From Hyella patelloides LEGE 07179 (lineage in GTDB: Bacteria; Cyanobacteriota; Cyanobacteriia; Cyanobacteriales; Xenococcaceae), in assembly GCF_900659865.1 (NCBI RefSeq), contig NZ_LR213789.1:1-45200 (forward strand): a stretch of DNA of 45,200 nucleotides. The letters run 5' to 3'. Below are positions 8,813-18,322 of the stretch, one piece after another; the first letter of the stretch is position 1, and each line of letters begins with the position of its first letter. Under the pieces are notes generated by a model. The model saw only the letters and a program-made list of their open reading frames with translations. It was not told the origin of the DNA and searched no databases. A program made the position numbers and the translations under genes.

Positions 8813-10282
8813 TTAACTCAACACCCAATTAACCAGAGTTTTAACAGGGAAACCAGTACCACCCGCATTATTAATTCCGCTAGGTTTATCAGACCATACA
8901 GGGCCAGCAACATCAAGATGCGCCCAAGGGGTTTCTTTGATAAATTGCTTCAGGAATAAAGCTGCTGTTATTGAACCACCAGCACGGGGACCAGTATTTT
9001 TCATATCGGCAATTTTGGACTTCAATCCTTCAAAGTATTTGTCTTCCATGGGTAATTGCCAAAATTTCTCTCCTGCGGATTCGGCTGCGGTTTTTAGTTC
9101 ACCAGCAAGAGATTCATCGGTACTCCACATTCCTGCGATATCATTACCCAAAGCCACGATACAAGCACCTGTTAAAGTAGCCAAATCAACGATCGCATCT
9201 ACTTTTAGAGATTCGGCATAAACTAAAGCATCAGCCAGGGTTAAACGCCCTTCTGCGTCGGTGTTGTTGACTTCGATGGTTTTACCATTAGCAGCTTTCA
9301 GGATGTCTCCTGGGTGCATGGCTTTCCCACTAATCATGTTTTCGGTAGCTGCACAAATAAAGTGAACTTCCACATCGGGTTTGATTTGAGCGATCGCTTT
9401 TGCTGCTCCTAAAGTAGCTGCACCGCCTCCCATATCCATTTTCATGGTTTCAATGCCACTACCACCTGTTTTGAGGTTTAAACCACCAGAATCGAAGGTT
9501 AAGCTTTTACCCACAATGGCTACTTTACGTTTTGCTGTACCTGCTGGCTTATAAATAAGGTGAATAAATTTAGGAGGAATATCAGAAGCTTTAGCGACTC
9601 CTAAATAGGCTCCCATTCCTTGCTCAAAACTTTCACAGTCTGCTTGTTCTAAAATTTTGATTTCTAAACCGTATTCATCCGCTAACTTTTGGGCGGTTTC
9701 TGCCATGGTAACGGGGGTTACTTCATTGGCGGGGGCGTTAACTAATTCTCTAGCTAAAATAACTCCAGATACAATAGTTTCCCCTTGAGAAATGGCTGTA
9801 TCTTGCCCTGATAAGCCTAATATTTCAACGGTTTCTAGTTTAGGTGTCTGATTTTCGACATCAGATTTAAAACGATTATCTTGATGTAATGCTAAATGAA
9901 TTCCTTCGGTAATCGCTTGAGTAATTGCTGCTGAATCTCCTTCGATAGGTAGGCTAATACCCAAATTTTTATCTTTCTCTGCCGAACGTGCGATCGCTGC
10001 TGCGGTGCTGCGATAACTATCTACATTTAAATCTTCTGCTTTGCCCAAACCCACTAGAGTTAGCTTACGAAAAGCTTCATTACCGCTAAGACGAGTGGTT
10101 ACTGTACTACCAGATTTGCCTTTAAATTCTTCTTCGGCGATTAACTCACTAATTACACCAGATAACTTTTCATCCAGTTGCTGTAAATCCCCTGTAAGTT
10201 CTGTTGCTTCTTCTAAGATACCAAGGGCTAAAGTGCCACCAGTCCAATCTAATAATGGGGTTGCGGTAGTTTTAATTTGCAT
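8813..10282 (-). CDS. pepA: Leucyl aminopeptidase (M17 family)
   Basis: A cytosolic two-metal aminopeptidase that removes N-terminal residues and takes part in peptide turnover. It is 489 residues, the usual length. The N-terminal macro-like domain (about 1-165) precedes the catalytic domain. The latter shows [15 protein letters not shown] (Lys and Asp metal and substrate residues), KMDMGGGAA, and the M17 signature NTDAEGRL with its Asp and Glu ligands. The final part, [16 protein letters not shown], is also typical. The ATG at 10282 gives the expected start [13 protein letters not shown]. Divergent from the CBS protein gene, with 140 bases between them. Confidence 0.96.
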   Translation of the reverse strand: MQIKTTATPLLDWTGGTLALGILEEATELTGDLQQLDEKLSGVISELIAEEEFKGKSGSTVTTRLSGNEAFRKLTLVGLGKAEDLNVDSYRSTAAAIARSAEKDKNLGISLPIEGDSAAITQAITEGIHLALHQDNRFKSDVENQTPKLETVEILGLSGQDTAISQGETIVSGVILARELVNAPANEVTPVTMAETAQKLADEYGLEIKILEQADCESFEQGMGAYLGVAKASDIPPKFIHLIYKPAGTAKRKVAIVGKSLTFDSGGLNLKTGGSGIETMKMDMGGGAATLGAAKAIAQIKPDVEVHFICAATENMISGKAMHPGDILKAANGKTIEVNNTDAEGRLTLADALVYAESLKVDAIVDLATLTGACIVALGNDIAGMWSTDESLAGELKTAAESAGEKFWQLPMEDKYFEGLKSKIADMKNTGPRAGGSITAALFLKQFIKETPWAHLDVAGPVWSDKPSGINNAGGTGFPVKTLVNWVLS

Positions 10283-10422
10283 TCTTGTTGTTGAGTTTCT
10301 CTGTATTCCTTTATCTATTTTGACGAAAAAGTCGGTCGATTTACTTTTTTTTGCAGAATTTTCTTTGATTCACCTACAACACCGTTAAATTACAATGGAA
10401 ACAAGAAACTAGAGGAAATAGT

Positions 10423-10884
10423 ATGAGCAAAACTGTAGCGGATGTCATGACGGCGGATGTCATAACTGTAAAACAGGAAACTCCCCTAACTGAAGCAATT
10501 AAAATTCTGGCAGAAAAGAAAATTAGTGCCTTACCTGTGGTAGATGATTCAGGCAAATTAGCGGGTATTCTTTCCGAAAGAGATTTAATGTGGCAAGAAT
10601 CTGGAGTAGAAGCACCTCCCTACATTATGTTGCTTGATAGTATTATTTATCTGCAAAATCCTGCTCAACACAATAAAGAAATTCACAAAGCATTAGGGCA
10701 AACCGTCGGGGAAGTAATGGGAGGTATCTCTTTAACGATTGAACCCGATCAACCCGTCAGAGAAGCTGCACGTCTCATGCATAGTGAAGAAATACGTCGT
10801 TTACCTGTAGTTAACGAACAAAAGCAAGTAATTGGCATTATTACCCAAGGGGATATTGTTCGTATGATGGCGAGTGATTATTAA
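10423..10884 (+). CDS. Two-CBS-domain protein
   Basis: A 153-residue protein made almost wholly of one Bateman module. CBS 1 covers about 5-60 (VADVMTADVITVKQETPLTEA through GILSERDLMW). CBS 2 covers about 92-150 (VGEVMGGISLTIEPDQPVREA through GIITQGDIVRMM). Such modules bind adenine nucleotides and act as energy sensors; no effector domain is fused here. A good ribosome site, AGAGGAA, lies 6-7 bases ahead of the ATG. The partner is unknown. The gene stands alone. Confidence 0.88.
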   Translation: MSKTVADVMTADVITVKQETPLTEAIKILAEKKISALPVVDDSGKLAGILSERDLMWQESGVEAPPYIMLLDSIIYLQNPAQHNKEIHKALGQTVGEVMGGISLTIEPDQPVREAARLMHSEEIRRLPVVNEQKQVIGIITQGDIVRMMASDY

Positions 10885-11024
10885 GGAGTCAACACCCTAG
10901 GAACAAGGATACCAAACAAGCAAAAAGGATTGAGAGCTAAAAGAGTGAAAAGCAGTCTGTCAGAGGCAGTACTGCACGATCTCCTAAATTTGCTTGAAAC
11001 CAATTTTTCCTTTTTAGCAAGCAA

Positions 11025-11115
11025 TAGACTTCTTGCACCCACTCTAACAAACTCTGGTTGAGTGAAGTCACAAATCAAAACCTATGATTTTTAATTTATT
11101 TGTGCAAGAGGTCTA
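11025..11115. mobile_element. 91-bp MITE-like element with terminal inverted repeats
   Basis: TAGACTTCTTGCAC (11025-11038) and GTGCAAGAGGTCTA (11102-11115) are 13/14 complementary and face each other 91 bases apart. The ends resemble termini that I associate with IS4/IS5-type cyanobacterial elements. No transposase is encoded between them. Neighbouring bases 10885-11024 hold no convincing gene. A clear target-site duplication was not seen. Confidence 0.45.
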
Positions 11116-11140
11116 AATATATTATTTAGCGTAATTCAAA

Positions 11141-13411
11141 TTAACTGTCGTTTAAAACTTCGCCAAAGGCAAAACCAGGAGCAGCAAGAACAAAGATTGT
11201 AGAAGGTAAATCTACTGCTTTACTACGGAGACTTTCATAATACTCGACATAATCCCGATCTTCTTCAGGGCTTGCCATACCTAAAAAGACTAAATCAGAA
11301 TTACGAGAATTTTGACGGAGAATTTCGTTAAAAGGACGACCATAAGCAACGATTACTTGAGAATTGACATCTATACGGAGATTTTCAATATATTTACGAA
11401 TATTTTCTTTAGCTGCGATCGCAGCTATATCATCGGGTACGACTAATTTCAGCGTAATTTTGGCATTGCGCCAACCAATATCAGTAATTAATAGATAAGC
11501 CAGCAGGAGCATCAAACTACCATTGGCTTGCATTCCTCCCCACCAAACATCTATACGACGACGACCACCAAAGCCTTGTTGGAGGTTTTCATGAAAAATA
11601 ACCAGATTGCGCTTACTAGCATGAATTTGAGTGAGTGCTTGACAAAAATTAGGTCGTCTTTCTATGTCTTCACTATCTCCCATGATGATTGTATTCGGTA
11701 CAAGAGGCCCTAAACCATAGGTTTCTACCAAGCGCATTGCTCCCTCAAAAGGATCGTCAGCCGAAACGACTCTGACTAAGGCTCTCACTCCTCTTTTTTG
11801 CAAATAATTACGGATTGTTTTTTCGAGCTTAATCTGTTGTCCTAAATCCCTTGAATCACTGGGTAAAACGCTGGAAACCGTCATTAAACTGCGATTATGG
11901 CTAAACGCATCAGCTAGCTCAATTAAAGACCATCTTTTTTGTGGTGCGCCAGATAAGACTAAAATTTGAGGTCGCCAGTTTTTGGTATCATCTTCTTCTG
12001 CCATCTGAAAGATCGCAGTACCAATTAATGCCATCCACATCCCACGACGAACATCTCCCCAAGTGGCACGCAATTCTCGTTGTTGTAGCCAAATATAGAT
12101 CAGTGACACAATTACCGCAGCTATCACAGTAGATCGCACATCGATCAAAAACATGACCCATAAACAACCCACTGCACCCAAAACGGATAAAGACCAATGA
12201 ACTCTAAAAGTAGGACGAAAAGAGGGACTCTGCAAAAACCCTTCTACCCCCGCAGCGACATTTAACACCAGGTAAGTAGTTAAGAAAAACATACTAAGAA
12301 TGGGTGCAATTAAATTCAAATCCCCTACACAGACAGCAGCGATCGCTACACCTAGAGATACTAATGTACCGTTACGGGGTGCATCTTCTGCTCCATGACC
12401 ATTACCCAAAGGATTAAACAGACTGGGCAACACGCCATCTCTAACTACTGCTTGTAAAACTCTCGGCGCACCTAAAATACTGCCAATAGCACTACTGAGA
12501 GTCGCCCCCCATACTCCTAATAAGATTATTGGGCCCCAAAAGGATATTTTTTGCATGATGAGAGGTTCAGCAATCAAAGTCGCGCTGTCCACTCTCCAGG
12601 CTAAAAAGATCGGCAACAGCATATAAATGACATAGCCCGTGCCTACGGCTGCTAAAGTTCCTGTAGGGATTGATTTAACAGGGTCTTTTAAATCTCCTGA
12701 CATATTGACCCCTGCCATGATACCCGTTACCGCAGGGAAAAATACCGCAAATACCGTCCAAAAAGGAGCTACTTCAGGGGAGTCAGGAACAGATAGCATC
12801 TGAGGTTCAACTCCTGGTAAAGAACCGCCAAAAACTAACGAGAGTAAAGATAAAGCGATAGCTGCCATAATAAAGTACTGGGCTTTAATGGCAATACTGG
12901 CAGAGGTGATTGCTAAAACTCCCACAAAAATTGTAATGACTAAAGCCACGTAAGTTTGATTCAAATCTTGGAGATTAAACCCCAAACCAAACAAATTAAT
13001 CTGAAAATTAGTTTTAACTACACTCTCGGCAAAACCAATGGTATAGAGAGCTACTGAGATTGCTTGGGCGAAATAAAGAGATATTCCTACCGCACCACCT
13101 GTTTCAATGCCTAAAGAACGGCTAATCATGTAATATGCCCCACCCACTCTCACCACCTTGTCTGTAGCGATCGCACATACTGATAGAGAAGTCAAAAAAG
13201 TAATGGAGGTGGAAATAGTAACAATTAACAGGGTTTTCACTAAACCTGCATTACCGACTACCCAGCCGAAACGCAGATACATAATGACCCCTAAAATGGT
13301 CAAGATAGATGGCGTGTAGACACCACCAAATGTTCCCAACCCAGATACTTCAGAAGTGTTGCTACTAATAGCACTACCAGTTTTTGTCACCGAACTAAAA
13401 GGAAATTTCAC
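11141..13411 (-). CDS. SLC12-type (cation-chloride cotransporter-like) permease with cytosolic C-terminal domain
   Basis: A 756-residue APC-superfamily transporter. The N-terminal motif GTFGGVYTPSILTILGVIMY and the MSGDLKDPVKSIPTGTLAA loop are hallmarks of the Na-K-Cl/K-Cl cotransporter family rather than of ordinary amino acid permeases. About 12 membrane helices span roughly 27-460. The cytosolic tail (about 475-756) starts with PQILVLSGAPQKRWSLIELA and contains a nucleotide-binding-like fold, as in bacterial and eukaryotic SLC12 proteins. The likely substrates are chloride with potassium or sodium. Amino acids or polyamines cannot be excluded. Translation begins at GTG 13411 and no better ATG is close. 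Divergent from rpsO. Confidence 0.85.
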   Translation of the reverse strand: MKFPFSSVTKTGSAISSNTSEVSGLGTFGGVYTPSILTILGVIMYLRFGWVVGNAGLVKTLLIVTISTSITFLTSLSVCAIATDKVVRVGGAYYMISRSLGIETGGAVGISLYFAQAISVALYTIGFAESVVKTNFQINLFGLGFNLQDLNQTYVALVITIFVGVLAITSASIAIKAQYFIMAAIALSLLSLVFGGSLPGVEPQMLSVPDSPEVAPFWTVFAVFFPAVTGIMAGVNMSGDLKDPVKSIPTGTLAAVGTGYVIYMLLPIFLAWRVDSATLIAEPLIMQKISFWGPIILLGVWGATLSSAIGSILGAPRVLQAVVRDGVLPSLFNPLGNGHGAEDAPRNGTLVSLGVAIAAVCVGDLNLIAPILSMFFLTTYLVLNVAAGVEGFLQSPSFRPTFRVHWSLSVLGAVGCLWVMFLIDVRSTVIAAVIVSLIYIWLQQRELRATWGDVRRGMWMALIGTAIFQMAEEDDTKNWRPQILVLSGAPQKRWSLIELADAFSHNRSLMTVSSVLPSDSRDLGQQIKLEKTIRNYLQKRGVRALVRVVSADDPFEGAMRLVETYGLGPLVPNTIIMGDSEDIERRPNFCQALTQIHASKRNLVIFHENLQQGFGGRRRIDVWWGGMQANGSLMLLLAYLLITDIGWRNAKITLKLVVPDDIAAIAAKENIRKYIENLRIDVNSQVIVAYGRPFNEILRQNSRNSDLVFLGMASPEEDRDYVEYYESLRSKAVDLPSTIFVLAAPGFAFGEVLNDS

Positions 13412-13582
13412 AATCTCAGAAGTAAAGAATAAAGCAAGGACATTATGACAGATGCGGATTTAAGATTGCTAGTGAATCAACCTAATCTCAATATTTTTAT
13501 TCAAATGTATACCAAAAAAGATAAAAGTCATGATATTATGTGGGTTTGCAGTTTATATTTATTCAACTAATCAAGTAACACT

Positions 13583-13852
13583 ATGGCTTTAACTCAGCAG
13601 CGCAAGCAGGAACTTATCGGTGAATATCAAGTACACGAAACTGATACGGGTTCTGCCGATCTCCAAGTAGCGATGCTTACAGAAAGAATTAATCAACTTA
13701 CAGAACATCTCAGAAGTAACAAAAAAGATCACTCTTCTCGCAGAGGACTGCTAAAAATGATTGGTCGTCGTAAACGTCTTTTAGCTTTTATTCAAGACAA
13801 TAATGTAGAACGTTATCAAAAACTAATTGCTCGTTTAGGTATTCGTCGTTAA
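13583..13852 (+). CDS. rpsO: Ribosomal protein S15
   Basis: A component of the 30S platform that binds 16S rRNA early in assembly. It has 89 residues, the normal length. The family signature runs from [19 protein letters not shown] through [18 protein letters not shown] to KRLLAFI. The ATG at 13583 has no strong Shine-Dalgarno, which is common in cyanobacteria. It is monocistronic and followed by an excellent terminator. Confidence 0.98.
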   Translation: MALTQQRKQELIGEYQVHETDTGSADLQVAMLTERINQLTEHLRSNKKDHSSRRGLLKMIGRRKRLLAFIQDNNVERYQKLIARLGIRR

Positions 13853-13948
13853 GATTAATTTTACGCTAATTTTTTCTGTTTAAAATAAGAAACAGCATAT
13901 TTCAGGATGCAGTAATTCATCCCCTAAAACAAATGAGGTATCATTTTG

Positions 13949-13983
13949 GAGACGGTCTTGATGAGATCGTCTCTTGTTGTTTT
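13949..13983 (+). terminator. Intrinsic terminator of rpsO
   Basis: GAGACGGTCT (13949-13958) pairs with AGATCGTCTC (13964-13973) through ten pairs including one G-U. The loop is 5 nt and the tail is TTGTTGTTTT. It lies about 96 bases behind the rpsO stop. Confidence 0.85.
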
Positions 13984-14050
13984 AACTGTTGAATAACTCT
14001 ACTTTTATCAATAAACATTGAGACTTAAGTAAACGTTGAGACAAAACAAC

Positions 14051-14299
14051 ATGACGAATGAGCCAGAAAATGCTAAAGAAAAGTTTCTCAATCCTACAAG
14101 TAAATTTTACGGTGAGTTTACCCCACAAAATCTGACTTTCAATGCTAATCTTCAAGAGTTTGCCAGTCAGGTTTCTTTAATTTGTGGTTTAGAAACTAAT
14201 GGAAAAGTTTCCGCAGAGGAAGCATATAATCGCATTAGAAAGTTATGGAAAGAGCTAGAAACATCTAAAAATAATTTACTAGATAATCCTGAAACTTAG
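14051..14299 (+). CDS. Small conserved cyanobacterial protein (DUF7219-like)
   Basis: An 82-residue soluble, acidic protein. Phrases such as NPTSKFYGEFTPQNLTFNAN, LQEFASQVSLICGLE and NGKVSAEEAYNRIRKLWKEL recall a small cyanobacterial family that I know as DUF7219. The likeness is from memory and not certain. It is predicted to be mostly helical and has no membrane segment. The ATG at 14051 is preferred over a TTG at 14036. Function is unknown. It stands alone between the rpsO terminator and comB. Confidence 0.65.
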   Translation: MTNEPENAKEKFLNPTSKFYGEFTPQNLTFNANLQEFASQVSLICGLETNGKVSAEEAYNRIRKLWKELETSKNNLLDNPET

Positions 14300-14574
14300 T
14301 AACCGGTAATAGGTAATAAGCATATTATTTATTTGTATTTTATGCTTTCTCTGTTTTTTTACTAACATTAAATTTATGCTTGTGTATATTACTTTTTACA
14401 GCCTCCTAAGTTTCCCAAGATTGGAGAACTTCACAAAATTTATCTTTACTTCCCAAAGTTCCTTTTATCAAACGAATTAACATTACTTATTTATCATTAA
14501 TGATTTGATTTTTTATCAATAACAATAGAGCGAGGCATCGCCCCACCCTATAACTTAAAATATCAATTTATTAC

Positions 14575-15309
14575 TTATAGTTTTACTAAAACACCTGGTT
14601 CTTTTTGAATAGGCAAAATATCCATAATATCTGTCTCAGCACAGTATTTTAAATCATCTTGACAATTTAAGCCTAAAAGTCTCTTACCATGACTAGAATG
14701 TTCAAACATGACTAATAAATTATTTTCCCATTGTTTATAAAGAGAAAATGCGCCAACCACCTCATCATTACCTGTAATTTCTGATAGAGAAATATTGTCC
14801 TGTTGCACAATCGAATCGACAATTGCACCACCACAAGCAGTATCTTCTATCGAGTAAGTTCCCTGCCATCCAGAGCCTACTATCCAGACGGTTTCAGGTT
14901 TCTTGGCTAATAAGTAGTTAACCGCAGCTTGGCGATTGATTTGAGCAGCCGTAATCACAACAGGAGCTTTTTCTACTCTTTGTAATGCACGAGTACCATT
15001 GGTGGTAGTCAAAAATAATCTTTTGTCTGTAACAACTTCCGAAGTACAATTGAGAGGGGAATTTCCCAAATCAAAACCTTCTACTGTTTTTCCTCCTCTT
15101 TCTCCTGCTCGGAGACGTTTTTCTGCTACCCAAGCTGCTGATTTTGCCATCAAAGTATCGATATCACTAAAAGCTTGAACAGCCTCCGCACCAGCATTTA
15201 AAGCCGTAGCAATTGTGGTAGTAGCTCTCAGGACATCAATGACTACAGCGCAATCAGGAAGAGAATCACTGGGGGTTTCTTCAGGAGTATGATAAAGGTA
15301 TAATTTCAC
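14575..15309 (-). CDS. comB: ComB-type 2-phosphosulfolactate phosphatase
   Basis: A 244-residue protein of the ComB family. In methanogens it dephosphorylates 2-phosphosulfolactate on the way to coenzyme M. Signatures are [18 protein letters not shown] near 21-38, [18 protein letters not shown] near 68-85, [10 protein letters not shown] near 99-108 and [11 protein letters not shown] near 157. Cyanobacteria do not make coenzyme M, so the real substrate here is probably another phosphosulfonate or related acid. It starts at GTG 15309 ([10 protein letters not shown] follows). Gene length is normal and there are no neighbours from a CoM or sulfonate pathway. Confidence 0.85.
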   Translation of the reverse strand: MKLYLYHTPEETPSDSLPDCAVVIDVLRATTTIATALNAGAEAVQAFSDIDTLMAKSAAWVAEKRLRAGERGGKTVEGFDLGNSPLNCTSEVVTDKRLFLTTTNGTRALQRVEKAPVVITAAQINRQAAVNYLLAKKPETVWIVGSGWQGTYSIEDTACGGAIVDSIVQQDNISLSEITGNDEVVGAFSLYKQWENNLLVMFEHSSHGKRLLGLNCQDDLKYCAETDIMDILPIQKEPGVLVKL

Positions 15310-15429
15310 TTAGTTAAATTTAATCAGTAATGTCTAAACTCTCGCAATTATACGTTATTAATCACAAAATTCATGCAACTTGATAAAGTAAAATTTCGTC
15401 TATAGAACCCAATAAGAAAAAGTAATCTA

Positions 15430-17049
15430 ATGCTTTCAAGGAGTAGTAAGAAGATGATTGGCGATCGCAATAAGCACAAATACGTTTATGGTTTACTAAT
15501 ATCGGTAATCGTACCTATATCTTCGATAATTCCCCTCGTTACTCAGCCTTCAATTGCCCAAGAAGTGAGAGTTGAAACTACAATAATTTATGTTGATTCT
15601 CAGATAGGTGATGATAATAATCAAGGGGCAAGAAATACTCCTTTAAAGACAATTACTCAGGCTTTAAAGATTGCACAAGATAATGCCGTAATATCTTTAG
15701 CACCTGGAGATTACAACGAAACAACAGGGGAAAGTTTTCCCTTAATTATCCGCAATAATGTAACGCTTAAAGGTTTGACTGGAGGACAAGGACATAGTGT
15801 AGTTATTGAAGGTAATGGTGCTTTCATTAGTCCTACCGCAGCCGAGCAAAACGTTACCATTGCAGCGATTAGAAATGCAGGAACGATTGCTGGAGTTACT
15901 GTTACCAATCCTCATGGTAGAGGACATGGTTTATGGATAGAATCGGCAAGTCCCCAAGTATCTGATAGTACTTTTTCTCAAAATGGTAATACAGGATTAT
16001 CAGTAAATGGTAATAGTAAGCCGATAATTACTAATAATTACTTTCATAATAATTCTGGCAATGGCTTACTAATTTATGGAACATCTCAACCCCAAGTAAA
16101 AGGTAATACTTTTGATAGTACAGGCTTCGGAGTTAGTATCGTACAAAATGCAGTTCCCTTATTAGAAAATAATACTTTTAAAGGCAATCGAATTGCTGTA
16201 ATTTTAGAAGGTAATTCTCAGGGTGTTTTACGCAACAATACTATTACTACTTCTCTAGAATCTGGCTTAGTTGCGATCGCTAATGCTAAAGTTGATTTGG
16301 GTATCTCTACTCAACCTGGCAATAACACTTTTCGGAATAATCAAAAATTAGATATTCAAAATATTACAGATCACACAATTAGTGCTACAGGAACAAAAGT
16401 TAACGGACAAGTATCTGGAAAAGTTGACTTTAGCAATAATGCCAGTTCTCCTGTTTCTACAGAAGAAGTTGTATCAAACAACAATGAATCCACAGAAAAT
16501 AACTTTTCCCGCTTAAGAAATAATCCCTTACCCCAAAAAAATAATAATCAAACCGTAACAGTTTCTCAATCTCAAAGAGTAGAAAGCAAACCTCCAGTAG
16601 CAGACGGAGAGATATTACCCCCACCACCATCTATCAATAATCCTGTTTCTCAATCTCAAAGAGTAGAAAGCAAACCTCCAGCAGCAGACGGAGAGATATT
16701 ATCCTCGCCAACATCTGTTGATAATCCTGCTTCTCAATCTGAAGGTAGAGAATATGTCTTTTCTGCACCTGAAGCCGACGGAGGAAGCAATACCGCTCTT
16801 GATTCTACTAATAGCTCATCCGAGTTGTTGGCTACTTCTACAACTACTGGTGTCAAGTATCGAGTTCTAGTCGAAGCTTCTAACAACAACCAACAAGCAC
16901 AAGTAAAATCCCTCTATCCCGAAGCCTTCAGCACTGTATATCAAGGTAAATCGATGTTACAAGTAGGCGCATTTGGCGATCGCTCTAAAGCAGAAACCAC
17001 CTCTCGTTCCTTAGCCGATCTAGGCTTAAATTCCCATATTTTAGAATAG
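15430..17049 (+). CDS. Secreted DUF1565/parallel beta-helix protein with SPOR-like C-terminus
   Basis: A 539-residue exported protein. A hydrophobic signal segment (about 19-36) ends near PSIAQE. Residues about 50-120 form a DUF1565 region (YVDSQIGDDNNQG, PLKTITQAL, LAPGDY). About 120-330 contain repeated beta-helix turns of the type seen in NosD- and pectate-lyase-like proteins. A low-complexity linker of about 120 residues includes a near-perfect 28-residue duplication. The last roughly 65 residues (YRVLVEA to LQVGAFGDRSKAE) look like a SPOR-type peptidoglycan-binding domain. A second ATG at 15454, preceded by AAGGAG, may be the real start. It is probably a periplasmic or cell-wall protein. 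Enzymatic activity cannot be claimed. Confidence 0.82.
   Translation: MLSRSSKKMIGDRNKHKYVYGLLISVIVPISSIIPLVTQPSIAQEVRVETTIIYVDSQIGDDNNQGARNTPLKTITQALKIAQDNAVISLAPGDYNETTGESFPLIIRNNVTLKGLTGGQGHSVVIEGNGAFISPTAAEQNVTIAAIRNAGTIAGVTVTNPHGRGHGLWIESASPQVSDSTFSQNGNTGLSVNGNSKPIITNNYFHNNSGNGLLIYGTSQPQVKGNTFDSTGFGVSIVQNAVPLLENNTFKGNRIAVILEGNSQGVLRNNTITTSLESGLVAIANAKVDLGISTQPGNNTFRNNQKLDIQNITDHTISATGTKVNGQVSGKVDFSNNASSPVSTEEVVSNNNESTENNFSRLRNNPLPQKNNNQTVTVSQSQRVESKPPVADGEILPPPPSINNPVSQSQRVESKPPAADGEILSSPTSVDNPASQSEGREYVFSAPEADGGSNTALDSTNSSSELLATSTTTGVKYRVLVEASNNNQQAQVKSLYPEAFSTVYQGKSMLQVGAFGDRSKAETTSRSLADLGLNSHILE
16561..16728 (+). repeat. Two tandem 84-bp units inside the linker
   Basis: Two adjacent 84-base units (16561-16644 and 16645-16728), each starting GTTTCTCAATCTCAAAGAG, encode a 28-residue block with VESKPP and ADGEIL. 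The first 60 or so bases are nearly identical and the ends diverge. A third, degraded unit starts at 16729. The repeat keeps the reading frame, which fits a flexible wall-spanning linker. Confidence 0.9.
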
Positions 17050-17093
17050 TAGTGGTTATTTAAGCTTAAATTTCAACTAAACTACCCCATAAA

Positions 17094-17801
17094 TTAAACT
17101 ATTGTTGATATATTGCGGTGGTTTATTCCCATTAATTCCAAATCCCAATTGGAAGCTATAGCTGCTAAATTATCACCATCGCGAATATCTGCAATATAGG
17201 GTAAGGTTCCTAAAACCTTTATTTGAGTTAAAGATTCAATTAATTCTATTGGTGCTAAATCATTTTGTTGTGTTTCATTTTCTGCTGAAGTACAACTTAA
17301 AATAATCCCTTTAAGATTGATATTGAGACTTCTTGCAAGAGCAGTATTTGCCACAGCTTGAGCGATCGCGCCTAACTCCACAGGAACAACCAAAATAGTA
17401 GGTAAACGCCAATCAGCAGCAATATTTGCCACCGTTAGCTCTTCTGTCACAGGAGAGCCTAAACCCCCAAGAGCTTCTATTAAGACAAAATCTTGTTGCT
17501 GTTGTAAACTGACTAAACTTTGCCACACCAGTTTAAGGTCGATAGTTTTTTGCTCCTTAATCGCAGCGATGGGAGGAGCTAGAGGTGCTGTAAACTGTAA
17601 AGGAGTCATGACTGTAATCAAATCTTGTTGAGCAAACAACTCTTCATACAATTCGCGATCGCTTACACCCGTTTGCATCAACTTAAGCAAGCCCAAGCTA
17701 CTGGTAGCTTGATACTTGTGTTGATAATATACTAAGGAAGTAGTCACAAAAGTTTTTCCCACATTTGTGTTAGTTCCTGTCACTAAAAGCGAATTTTTCA
17801 T
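17094..17801 (-). CDS. bioD: Dethiobiotin synthetase
   Basis: An ATP-dependent cytosolic enzyme that closes the ureido ring of dethiobiotin from 7,8-diaminononanoate and CO2, the next-to-last step of biotin synthesis. It is 235 residues, near the usual length. The P-loop is VTGTNTNVGKTFVTT (7-21). The substrate loop LMQTGVSD (41-48), LIEALGGLGSP near 103-113 (family consensus VEGAGG), and LVVPVELGAIAQAVANTALA are as expected. Start ATG at 17801. No other bio genes lie in the window. Confidence 0.92.
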   Translation of the reverse strand: MKNSLLVTGTNTNVGKTFVTTSLVYYQHKYQATSSLGLLKLMQTGVSDRELYEELFAQQDLITVMTPLQFTAPLAPPIAAIKEQKTIDLKLVWQSLVSLQQQQDFVLIEALGGLGSPVTEELTVANIAADWRLPTILVVPVELGAIAQAVANTALARSLNINLKGIILSCTSAENETQQNDLAPIELIESLTQIKVLGTLPYIADIRDGDNLAAIASNWDLELMGINHRNISTIV

Positions 17802-18322
17802 TGAATTTGCTGTTGACTCATAAGCTTAAAATACTATAAAGCATTTTGGCTTATTTGTGTTTATTTTTGGTGATTCATGCTAATATCCTGTCGCTACCTT
17901 GGCAAGAAATGTTAATTAAATAGAAGAGCAAATAATTACTTAAGATCGAGATTATATAAAGTGGGGATCGATATCGGATAAACATGGATAATTAAGTAAC
18001 TAAAGTAGAAAAAGGCAGCTTGCGAAAGTCTTAAATATGTCAATACTGTATGATACTGAATCGAGATAAGTATTAAGATCGAAAATATTAGTAGTATGTA
18101 CTGATGCCTATACTGTGCATTCAAACCTACAATGTAATTGTTTTATTGCACTCAAAAATTTAACTAAAATATAGGACTGTGTGCAGTATTAGTTAAAGTT
18201 TTGTATTAAAGGCTATATTTAAGCAAATCGAAAGTTTTTATTGGATTAGCCTTGGCATTTTTCCAATAACATCTATCCTTAAAGTGATAATATTGCCCTG
18301 AACTAAATTTCCAAATTCCGTC
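17802..18322. other. 520-base gene-free region upstream of prs
   Basis: This AT-rich stretch between divergent bioD and prs shows no convincing protein. A 62-codon minus-strand frame at 17936-18124 has no family features. The long leader ahead of prs could hold its promoter and a regulated 5' UTR, but no known riboswitch was recognised. Confidence 0.4.

Noticed and set aside
10881..11078. A 65-codon minus-strand frame behind the CBS gene
   Set aside because: It overlaps the CBS stop and part of the MITE-like repeat and has no recognisable motif. It may be remnant insertion-sequence DNA but this cannot be shown.
17936..18124. A 62-codon minus-strand frame with hydrophobic residues upstream of prs
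   Set aside because: It has no start signal or family motif, and its composition matches random AT-rich sequence. It also lies in the probable prs leader.
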